NCBI GenBank assembly: GCA_031269205.1
Contig: JAISZM010000132.1
Coordinates: 1-5,265, forward strand
From: Eubacteriales Family XIII. Incertae Sedis bacterium
GTDB taxonomy: Bacteria > Bacillota > Clostridia > Peptostreptococcales > Anaerovoracaceae
DNA length: 5,265 nucleotides
Reading direction: 5' to 3'
Made by a program: the position numbers and the translations under genes. The notes below the pieces were generated by a model. That model was not told where the DNA came from and ran no database searches. It worked only from the letters and a program-made list of their open reading frames with translations. Below, piece after piece: positions 1 to 4,949 of this stretch. The first letter of the stretch is position 1; each line of letters begins with the position of its first letter.

Positions 1-803
1 GCTTTGTGGCGGCGATCTGTCTCGCCGTTATCTACCTCGGCCTTGCGCTGCTCGGCGCCTTTTATTCGAATGATCCGACGCTCATGGCTATGTATGCGGA
101 GAACGGCAGCATCGACCAGACCTACCTGCTCAACTACATCCTCAGCAATACGATCGGGCTGGGCGGTACGGTCATCTTCGGCCTTGCGATCCTTCTTGCG
201 ACATTCTCGACGGCGCTCGGCTGCATCGGCTTGGCGTCCGAGTTCTTCAGCAGGATCACCGATCGTAAGATCAGCTACAAGGCGGCCGTGTTCACCTACG
301 CGATCGTTGGATTCGTCGTCGCGGTTCTCCTGTCGACGACGCCCTCCGGCGTACAGACTCTGCTGAACCTGACGCTGCCCTTCCTGCTCATATCGATGCC
401 GATAACGGTCGTCCTCATCGTCCTGAATCTGTTCTCGGAAAAAATCAACAACGACAACGTATTCAGAGGCGCGGTCATAGGCGCGGGAATATGGGGTCTC
501 GCCAGCGGCATCGCCTACCTCATGGCTTTCACGATAGGAGGAGGGGTGGACGAAGGACTCTTCGCCGCGTCATACGGCAGCGCTTGGTACTCCGGGTTCT
601 TCTTCGGTCCGTGGAACTTTATCTACACATTGACGGGCGACCTCGGATACATCCTTCCGGGCGCCATCGGCGCCGTCATAGGCGCCTTCATCAAGAAGGG
701 CGGCTACTCGGAGCGTCCCTATCTGCGCGAGCACGCGGGCGACGACAGCTTCGACTGGGCGGCCCTGCAAGCCAAGAAAGCGGCGGCTGGCGCTGCTCAG
801 TAA
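1..803 (+). CDS. brnQ: Branched-chain amino acid carrier, BrnQ/LIVCS family (5' end missing)
   Basis: This is the C-terminal part of a membrane carrier that takes up leucine, isoleucine and valine, driven by Na+ or H+. The frame is open from base 3, so the true start lies before the window; the GTG at 6 is probably internal. About 266 residues are visible, against roughly 440 in E. coli BrnQ. Numbered from the GTG codon, hydrophobic segments lie near residues 1-19, 51-80, 93-110, 118-143, 156-180 and 213-230, followed by a short Lys/Ala-rich, probably cytosolic tail. The stretch FSTALGCIGLASEFF matches the BrnQ signature in which a helix with T-x-x-G-L/I-x-x-A precedes an E-F/Y-F turn. Isoleucine is ATC in 18 of 24 codons, unlike the two genes downstream, which may reflect high expression. 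Family assignment is fairly secure; substrate and coupling ion are inferred from the family. Confidence 0.85.
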   Translation, partial: FVAAICLAVIYLGLALLGAFYSNDPTLMAMYAENGSIDQTYLLNYILSNTIGLGGTVIFGLAILLATFSTALGCIGLASEFFSRITDRKISYKAAVFTYAIVGFVVAVLLSTTPSGVQTLLNLTLPFLLISMPITVVLIVLNLFSEKINNDNVFRGAVIGAGIWGLASGIAYLMAFTIGGGVDEGLFAASYGSAWYSGFFFGPWNFIYTLTGDLGYILPGAIGAVIGAFIKKGGYSERPYLREHAGDDSFDWAALQAKKAAAGAAQ

Positions 804-822
804 TATCCGTAAGCGTAACGAT

Positions 823-847
823 GAAGGCGGGGGCTTCCCCCGCCTTC
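823..847 (+). terminator. Perfect GC-rich hairpin after brnQ
   Basis: Bases 823-833 and 837-847 are exact inverse complements (11 bp, G/C-rich, beginning GAAGGC) around a 3-nt CTT loop, starting 20 nt after the brnQ stop codon. Such a stem is typical of an intrinsic terminator or of a 3'-end stabilising structure. No U-run follows directly; the next bases are AGATAGAGAAAG. A classical Rho-independent mechanism is therefore not supported by this hairpin alone. The U-rich arm of the dyad at 862-886 may supply the missing element. Confidence 0.6.
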
Positions 848-861
848 AGATAGAGAAAGAT

Positions 862-886
862 AAAACCGAAAATTTGTTTTGGTTTT
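862..886 (+). repeat. AT-rich bulged inverted repeat between brnQ and the hydrolase gene
   Basis: The left arm AAAACC (862-867) plus AAAA (869-872) pairs with TTTT (877-880) plus GGTTTT (881-886). G868 is a single bulge and TTTG is the loop, giving 10 base pairs in total. It lies 14 nt after the GC hairpin and 46 nt before the hydrolase ATG. It may be a second, U-rich element that finishes brnQ termination, or an operator for the hydrolase gene. The sequence alone does not decide. No convincing -35/-10 pair for the hydrolase gene was found around it. Confidence 0.4.
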
Positions 887-921
887 CACACCTGGCTTGT
901 GCCGCTGCAGGGCGGCGGATC

Positions 922-926
922 GGAGG
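922..926 (+). promoter_or_regulatory. Shine-Dalgarno site that sets the hydrolase start
   Basis: GGAGG lies 5 nt before ATG 932. It is the strongest ribosome binding site in the window and favours ATG 932 over the in-frame GTG at 899, which has no such site. Just upstream, 901-905 and 912-916 (GCCGC/GCGGC, 6-nt loop) can form a small stem that would leave the site exposed. Confidence 0.75.
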
Positions 927-931
927 AGAGC

Positions 932-1885
932 ATGAGCGAAGTTATACACGAACTGTTCAAGGACTACGAAGGGGTTCCTTGGCTGACACATGTCGAGTCG
1001 GATCCTTCTCCCGAAGCGCAGAAGAGGATACCGGAGTTGATAAAGGAGCTGGAGCCTTATCCGATAGCGCCCGGCAACGAGCTTGATTTTCTCGACGACA
1101 GAACGCCGGACGGCATCACGCGCGAGGACATTGACGCGCCTCACGGTCTGCATATGTATCACTATGATCCCGCGGAGAAGAACCCCGCCGCCGATGGGAG
1201 GATAATATACTATGTCCATGGCGGCGGCTTCATGCGCGGCAACGAATACTGGTGCCGATTTAACGCGATCCATCAGGCGCAGAATCTCGGCCTTCCCGTC
1301 TACGCGTGTGAATACCGCTATACTCCCGAGAACAAATATCCGAAGGGCCTCGACGATGTGGAGTGGGGGTGGAACTACCTCGTAAACGACCTCGGACTCG
1401 ACCCGAAGAAGATAATCATAACAGGGGAGTCGGCCGGCGGGACGTATGAGATGGCTCTTATGGTGAGGCTGAAGAGACAGGGCAGGGAACTTCCGTCGGC
1501 GGGTTGCGTCTGCATTTCGGGATTTCTCGACTTTGCGGCCGAGAGTCCGTCCTACACGCTGAATAACGGCATTGACCCGCTGTTCTCGATAGACTTCAGT
1601 GAAACGTTAAAGTTCTATCTTGACGACCTTTCAATGGTACACGACCCGGAGGTCTCTCCGAAGTACGCGGACTTCACGGGTTTTCCCGACACGATATTCT
1701 TCGCGGACGACACGGAGGTCTTCGTCTCGGACGCGCTCATAGGCGCGGACAAACTGCACAAGCTCGGCATACGTACCAAGGCGTACATAACGCACGGACT
1801 CACTCACGTCTTTCCGCTAGAGATGCCTGAATTGCCCGAGTCGCATAAGGTGTACGAATATATAAGGGAGTTTTTCGGGTTGTAA
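932..1885 (+). CDS. Alpha/beta-hydrolase, hormone-sensitive-lipase type (Abhydrolase_3 family), putative carboxylesterase
   Basis: This is a 317-residue cytosolic hydrolase with no signal peptide or membrane segment. Family features appear in order. YYVHGGGF (93-100) is the HGGG oxyanion-hole motif of the HSL-type esterases. GESAGG (165-170) is the nucleophile elbow with catalytic Ser167. DDTEVFVSD (259-267) is the acid region; by alignment to the family pattern the acid is probably Glu262 or one of the two preceding Asp residues. GLTHVFPL (289-296) carries the catalytic His292. The catalytic set looks complete. Family members cleave short-chain acyl esters or related bonds; the substrate cannot be read from sequence. 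The ~90 residues before the HGGG motif resemble the cap region of this family. Isoleucine is ATA in 14 of 20 codons. Hairpins on both sides suggest a monocistronic unit. Confidence 0.88.
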   Translation: MSEVIHELFKDYEGVPWLTHVESDPSPEAQKRIPELIKELEPYPIAPGNELDFLDDRTPDGITREDIDAPHGLHMYHYDPAEKNPAADGRIIYYVHGGGFMRGNEYWCRFNAIHQAQNLGLPVYACEYRYTPENKYPKGLDDVEWGWNYLVNDLGLDPKKIIITGESAGGTYEMALMVRLKRQGRELPSAGCVCISGFLDFAAESPSYTLNNGIDPLFSIDFSETLKFYLDDLSMVHDPEVSPKYADFTGFPDTIFFADDTEVFVSDALIGADKLHKLGIRTKAYITHGLTHVFPLEMPELPESHKVYEYIREFFGL

Positions 1886-1897
1886 AAGATTCTTTTA
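1883..1897 (+). repeat. Short dyad over the hydrolase stop codon
   Basis: TAAAAGA (1883-1889) and TCTTTTA (1891-1897) are exact inverse complements around one central T. The left arm begins with the TAA stop codon. As RNA it would be a weak A-U hairpin; as DNA it is a 15-bp palindrome. It sits 23 nt before the terminator hairpin and may be only a by-product of AT-rich sequence. Confidence 0.35.
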
Positions 1898-1920
1898 TCC
1901 GGATAGCCGCGCACAGAAGC

Positions 1921-1949
1921 AGCCCCGCCGAAAAAGCGGGGCTACTTTT
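1921..1949 (+). terminator. Probable intrinsic terminator of the hydrolase gene
   Basis: AGCCCCGC (1921-1928) and GCGGGGCT (1936-1943) form an 8-bp GC-rich stem with loop CGAAAAA, followed by ACTTTTAG with four consecutive T. The position, 35 nt after the hydrolase stop and before the recG promoter, fits a Rho-independent terminator. The T tract is short, so termination may be incomplete. Confidence 0.7.
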
Positions 1950-1963
1950 AGGCGCGCCCGGCC

Positions 1964-1977
1964 AGGGCGTTCGCCCT
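1964..1977 (+). other. Small hairpin with GTTC loop before the recG promoter
   Basis: AGGGC (1964-1968) and GCCCT (1973-1977) pair around GTTC. The hairpin ends directly at the -10 region of the putative recG promoter, where a -35 element would otherwise lie. It may be a second weak stem of the upstream termination region. Confidence 0.3.
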
Positions 1978-1979
1978 TA

Positions 1980-1988
1980 TGATAAAAT
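1980..1988 (+). promoter_or_regulatory. Extended -10 promoter element for recG
   Basis: TGATAAAAT matches the extended -10 form TGn-TATAAT, with one mismatch in the hexamer (TAAAAT, 1983-1988). No -35 box is visible; the region 17 nt upstream is GC-rich, which an extended -10 promoter tolerates. A start 7 nt downstream of the hexamer falls on about 1995, the A of the recG ATG. Transcription from here would probably cover recG, rsmD and coaD. Confidence 0.5.
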
Positions 1989-1994
1989 AGCAAT

Positions 1995-4124
1995 ATGCTT
2001 ACCGGAGAAGATGCTAGAGGCGACAGGATATATCCGGACACCGACGTCAGGTTCATGAAGGGCGTCGGGCCTAAGAAAGCGGCTCTGCTCGCGGGACTCG
2101 GGATAACCACGATCGGCGACCTGCTTTACTCTTTCCCGCGCACCTACGAGGATCGTCGCAACAGAGTGACCATAAGCAACCTGACAGAGGGCGCGGCCGC
2201 GGCGTTCAAAGGCAGAATACTTTCCGTCTCCAACAAGCCCGCATATCACATCAAAGGGAAAAAGACCCCGCTCTATGTCCTCGTCGGCGACGACACGGGG
2301 GCGATTGAGGTCGTGTTTTTCAACTCCAGGTATATCGACCGGATGTTTACGCCCGGCAGGGAGTTTGTGTTCTTCGGCGTTCCGCAGCGAAACCGCGGCA
2401 AGTTTCAGCTCGTGCACCCGGACTTCGAGTCCGCGGATGGCGACGCGGACGACGCGGGGCGTCCCATAATGCCTGTGTACGCGCTGAAGGCGGGGCTGAC
2501 ACAGAAGGATATGCGGCGGTGGCACGAGGCCGCGCTGCCGGCCGTGCGCGGAGCGGAGGAATACCTACCGAAGCGCGTCGTCGAAGCCGAAAAACTGTGC
2601 GGCATAGCGCGCGCGTTGAAGGACATTCATTTTCCCGCCGACAGGGACGCTCTTTCGCAGGCGAGGTATCGGCTCGTCTTTGAGGAATTGTTGTTGCTAC
2701 AGACGGGGCTGATGCGGCTGAAGCTCGGTCGGGAGTCGGGGCAGAAAGGTTTGGCGAAGACGGCGGGAGGTTCGGCAGAAGAGTTCGAGAAACTGCTTCC
2801 CTTTTCGTTTACGGGAGCGCAAAGGCGCGTCGTGAGCGAGGTCTTTGCGGACATGGCGTCGGACAGGCCGATGAACCGGCTCGTGCAGGGCGACGTCGGT
2901 TCCGGTAAGACGGCCGTTGCGGCGGCCGCCGTGTACAGGGCTGTAAAGAGCGGCTGTCAGGCCGTCGTCATGGCGCCGACGGAAATACTCGCAAGCCAGC
3001 ATTACGCGTGGTTGTCGAAACTGTTCGACGGGTTGCTGAACGTGACCCTGCTCACGTCGGGCGCGTCGGCCGCGAAGCGCGGCGCCGTCACGGAGGGTTT
3101 GGCGGACGGTTCTATAGATCTCGCGGTGGGGACACACGCGCTCATACAGCCCGACGTGACGTTTCGCAGACTCGGCCTCGTCGTCACCGACGAGCAGCAC
3201 CGGTTCGGCGTGAACCAGCGCATAGCGCTCGCGCGGAAGGGAACGGGAGGCGGCGATGGGCGCGGGGAAGGTATCTTTCCCGACGTGCTCGTCATGACAG
3301 CGACGCCGATACCTCGCTCCCTCGCCTTCATCCTCTATGGAGACCTCGATTCGTCCGTCATAGACGAACTGCCGCCGGGTCGCCGGAAGATAATCACGAA
3401 GACGGTCACGTCGGCAAAACGCGGGGAGGTGTACCGCTTCGTCGGGGAGGAAGTGGCGAAGGGCAGACAGGCCTACGTCGTCGCTCCGCTCATAGAGGAT
3501 AACGATGAGTCGGAGACGACTGCGGACCTACGCTCAGCGGAAAGTCTGACGGACGAACTCACAAAAAAAATCGCGGGCAGGCGCGTCGCGCTGCTTCACG
3601 GCCGCATGAAGCAACATGAAAAGAACGCGGTCATGGCGTCCTTCGTCGCGGGAGAGACTGACATACTCGTGTCGACCGTGGTCATAGAAGTCGGCGTGAA
3701 CGTGCCGAACGCGACCGTCATGGTGATAGAGAACGCGGAGCGTTTCGGCCTTGCCCAACTACATCAACTCAGGGGCAGAGTAGGGCGCGGCGGTGAACAG
3801 TCCTACTGTGTGCTCGTCATGGATTCGGACTCCGAGGACGCGCGCGCGCGCGTGAAGACGATGACGGAGACGGACGACGGTTTCAGGATAGCTGAGATGG
3901 ACCTGTCCCTGCGCGGTCCGGGCGAACTGTTCGGCGTCAGGCAGCACGGCATACCCGCCTTGCGTCTTGCCGACCTCGCGCGCCATATCAGGATAGCGGA
4001 AAAGGCGAAGACGGCGGCGCGCGAAATACTTTCCGGCGACCCGATGCTCGTGAAGCCCGCTAACAGGGTTTTCGGGGATCGCGTGGAATTCCTGTTCAGG
4101 GATGTGACGGAAGTGGGCTTGTAA
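1995..4124 (+). CDS. recG: ATP-dependent DNA helicase RecG
   Basis: RecG is a superfamily 2 helicase that reverses stalled replication forks and branch-migrates Holliday junctions and R-loops. At 709 residues it is close to full length for the family (E. coli about 690). The N-terminal wedge/OB region (about 1-210) contains KGVGPKKAALL (22-32) and FPRTYEDRR (47-55). Helicase motifs follow: Walker A GDVGSGKT (299-306), APTEILASQH (327-336), DEQH Walker B (399-402), TATPIPR (435-441), motif V near 560-573, and motif VI QLRGRVGR (591-598). The GPGELFGVRQHG stretch (641-652) is the RecG-specific TRG element that couples ATP use to DNA movement. A small Gly-rich loop (416-426) lies between the DEQH and TATP motifs. 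ATG 1995 is the start because DVRF before KGVGP fits the family, although no Shine-Dalgarno site precedes it. It is the first gene of a probable recG-rsmD-coaD unit. Isoleucine is ATA in 21 of 31 codons. Confidence 0.97.
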   Translation: MLTGEDARGDRIYPDTDVRFMKGVGPKKAALLAGLGITTIGDLLYSFPRTYEDRRNRVTISNLTEGAAAAFKGRILSVSNKPAYHIKGKKTPLYVLVGDDTGAIEVVFFNSRYIDRMFTPGREFVFFGVPQRNRGKFQLVHPDFESADGDADDAGRPIMPVYALKAGLTQKDMRRWHEAALPAVRGAEEYLPKRVVEAEKLCGIARALKDIHFPADRDALSQARYRLVFEELLLLQTGLMRLKLGRESGQKGLAKTAGGSAEEFEKLLPFSFTGAQRRVVSEVFADMASDRPMNRLVQGDVGSGKTAVAAAAVYRAVKSGCQAVVMAPTEILASQHYAWLSKLFDGLLNVTLLTSGASAAKRGAVTEGLADGSIDLAVGTHALIQPDVTFRRLGLVVTDEQHRFGVNQRIALARKGTGGGDGRGEGIFPDVLVMTATPIPRSLAFILYGDLDSSVIDELPPGRRKIITKTVTSAKRGEVYRFVGEEVAKGRQAYVVAPLIEDNDESETTADLRSAESLTDELTKKIAGRRVALLHGRMKQHEKNAVMASFVAGETDILVSTVVIEVGVNVPNATVMVIENAERFGLAQLHQLRGRVGRGGEQSYCVLVMDSDSEDARARVKTMTETDDGFRIAEMDLSLRGPGELFGVRQHGIPALRLADLARHIRIAEKAKTAAREILSGDPMLVKPANRVFGDRVEFLFRDVTEVGL
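3563..3594 (+). other. A8 run followed by hairpin in recG (possible slippage site)
   Basis: Eight consecutive A (3563-3570) encode Lys524-Lys525 and contain the slippery heptamer A AAA AAA in the recG frame. Six nt later GCA-GCGC (3577-3584, one bulged G) can pair with GCGC-TGC (3588-3594) around a GTC loop. Heptamer, spacer and stem-loop is the layout of bacterial -1 frameshift sites such as dnaX. A -1 shift would add 16 residues and stop at TGA 3617-3619, giving a ~541-residue RecG without motifs V and VI. Use in vivo is speculative. Confidence 0.25.
3838..3854 (+). repeat. Alternating purine-pyrimidine (CG)7 tract in recG
   Basis: Bases 3839-3852 are seven uninterrupted CG dinucleotides, flanked by A and TG, giving 17 bp of strict purine-pyrimidine alternation. 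It codes for the Arg-Ala-Arg-Val stretch after motif VI. Such tracts can adopt Z-DNA under negative supercoiling and are prone to slippage. Here it may simply reflect Ala/Arg codon choice in GC-rich DNA. Confidence 0.6.
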
Positions 4125-4129
4125 GGTAA

Positions 4130-4135
4130 TATAAT
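4130..4135 (+). promoter_or_regulatory. TATAAT box in the recG-rsmD gap
   Basis: A perfect TATAAT hexamer begins 6 nt after the recG stop codon. A start near 4142 would give rsmD a leader of about 37 nt. The best -35 candidate, TGACGG at 4105-4110, is weak and the spacer is 19 nt. It could be an internal promoter boosting rsmD-coaD, or chance in an AT-rich gap. Confidence 0.3.
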
Positions 4136-4137
4136 TG

Positions 4138-4182
4138 ATGAATTGCCGCTTGGAGTTGCAAAGGTATAAGAGAGGATCATGA
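4138..4182 (+). other. Candidate 14-codon mini-ORF coupled to rsmD
   Basis: ATG 4138 opens a 14-codon frame, MNCRLELQRYKRGS, whose TGA stop (4180-4182) overlaps the rsmD ATG (4179-4181) in an ATGA junction. A possible ribosome site, TAAGG (4122-4126), overlaps the recG stop codon and lies 11 nt upstream, which is longer than ideal. Nothing in the peptide is recognisable. If translated, it would carry ribosomes from the end of recG onto rsmD. rsmD also has its own modest Shine-Dalgarno site inside this frame, so coupling would be optional here. Confidence 0.25.
4170..4175 (+). promoter_or_regulatory. Ribosome binding site of rsmD
   Basis: GAGAGG ends 3 nt before ATG 4179. The match is moderate and the spacing is shorter than the usual 5-9 nt. 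It supports this ATG as the start but suggests modest initiation on its own. Confidence 0.5.
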
Positions 4183-4892
4183 GAGTTATCGCGGGTGAGT
4201 ACAGAGGAAGGAAGCTTGTCGCTCCTCCTGGAAGGGACATACGGCCTACGTCAGACAAGGTGAAGGAGGCGGTGTTCAGTATGCTTGCGAGCTTCGTTTC
4301 ACCCGCTCCGGGCGAAGCGCCGCTCGTGGGCAAGTCCTGCCTCGACCTTTTCGCGGGTACGGGCGCGCTCGGGATTGAGGCTCTCTCGCGCGGCGCGGCG
4401 AACTGCGTCTTCGTCGAGATTAACCCCGCGGCCGCTACCGCGCTCAATGAGAATCTGAATGCGATCGTGTACGGCGGATCCACGCGGAGAGAAGATAGCT
4501 CTGCGGTCGCGGATACGGGATCCGTGCGTGTCGTCAGGTCGGATTGGCGTATCGCCCTGCGTCGGCTCGGCGGGCGCGTGATCGACGAGCCAAGTCGACG
4601 GATAGACATCGCCTTCGTCGATCCACCCTACGGAGCGGACTATTACGATGAAGTGATGAAAACATTCCTCGATTATGATATTATTAGCGATGGCGGTATC
4701 GTGGCACTCGAACGGCCCTCTCGCGGAAAAAATATTCGCGAAGGCGGGACGCGCCGGGCGCGCGGCGGCGCGGATGGCGTGAATAGCATTGAAGCTCCTT
4801 CATCCGCCGGACGTTACGAGGGGTTTTCTCTCATGCGCGAACGTCGGTACGGCAAGACGGCGATAGAATTCTACGGGAGAATAGACTCGTAG
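4179..4892 (+). CDS. rsmD: 16S rRNA (guanine-966 N2)-methyltransferase RsmD
   Basis: RsmD transfers a methyl group from S-adenosylmethionine to N2 of G966 (E. coli numbering) of 16S rRNA during 30S assembly. The start MRVIAGEYRGRKL and RPTSDKVKEAVFSML (22-36) are family hallmarks. The SAM-binding loop is LDLFAGTGALGIEALSRGA (55-73). Glu80 ends the strand that normally contacts the SAM ribose. DPPY (148-151) is the catalytic motif of N-methyltransferases. The C-terminus has RERRYGKTAIEFY (220-232), also typical. At 237 residues it is longer than E. coli RsmD (198). Extra polar, low-complexity sequence lies near 98-115, 131-140 and 183-212, outside the catalytic motifs, so activity is probably intact. 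Isoleucine codons are mixed (4 ATA, 6 ATC, 6 ATT), unlike recG. The gap to coaD is 53 nt. Confidence 0.95.
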   Translation: MRVIAGEYRGRKLVAPPGRDIRPTSDKVKEAVFSMLASFVSPAPGEAPLVGKSCLDLFAGTGALGIEALSRGAANCVFVEINPAAATALNENLNAIVYGGSTRREDSSAVADTGSVRVVRSDWRIALRRLGGRVIDEPSRRIDIAFVDPPYGADYYDEVMKTFLDYDIISDGGIVALERPSRGKNIREGGTRRARGGADGVNSIEAPSSAGRYEGFSLMRERRYGKTAIEFYGRIDS

Positions 4893-4898
4893 GACGGT

Positions 4899-4949
4899 AT
4901 GCAGGCGACGGCGGACTGCGGAAAGGATCACGGCAGACGCGGACAATGA
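4899..4949 (+). other. Candidate 16-codon mini-ORF coupled to coaD
   Basis: ATG 4899 opens the frame MQATADCGKDHGRRGQ, which stops at TGA 4947-4949, overlapping the coaD ATG (4946-4948) as ATGA. AGGA (4891-4894), overlapping the rsmD stop codon, lies 4 nt before this ATG and could serve as its ribosome site. coaD itself lacks a good ribosome site at normal distance, so coupling is more plausible here than at rsmD. The frame is the same as rsmD, separated only by the TAG at 4890-4892. It could therefore also be a former or read-through tail of RsmD. No homology is recognised. Confidence 0.3.

Noticed and set aside
899..931. Upstream GTG start giving the hydrolase 11 more residues
   Set aside because: No ribosome site precedes the GTG, while GGAGG at 922-926 is correctly spaced for ATG 932.
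797..1273. Minus-strand open frame of 158 codons across the brnQ-hydrolase gap
   Set aside because: Most of it is antisense to the hydrolase, and its 3' end runs through the hairpin region. No family features.
2011..2058. Mini-ORF with GGAG upstream whose TGA overlaps Met21 of RecG, suggesting recG might start at 2055
   Set aside because: Residues DVRF before KGVGP fit the RecG family N-terminus, so the coding region very likely begins at 1995. The case mainly shows that such ATGA mini-ORFs can arise by chance.
1977..2525. Minus-strand open frame of 182 codons
   Set aside because: Antisense to the RecG N-terminal domain, with composition typical of a shadow frame.
3008..3502. Plus-strand open frame of 164 codons in another frame of recG
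   Set aside because: Arg-rich translation of the recG sequence in the wrong phase, with the helicase motifs intact in the main frame.
4143..4170. TTGCCG (4143-4148) and TATAAG (4165-4170) as a promoter giving a leaderless rsmD
   Set aside because: The hexamers are 16 nt apart, but the -10 lacks the highly conserved final T and the -35 is weak. rsmD also has a ribosome site there, so a leaderless start is not needed.
4477..4525. Two GGATCC sites inside the rsmD insertion as a possible mobile or cassette boundary
   Set aside because: The flanks are not a convincing direct or inverted repeat and the frame is uninterrupted; six-base palindromes recur by chance.
3803..4609. Long open frame on the minus strand (268 codons)
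   Set aside because: It lies antisense across the end of recG and the first part of rsmD, both with clear conserved motifs. Its Ser/Arg-rich product resembles no family and is a shadow of GC-rich coding sequence.
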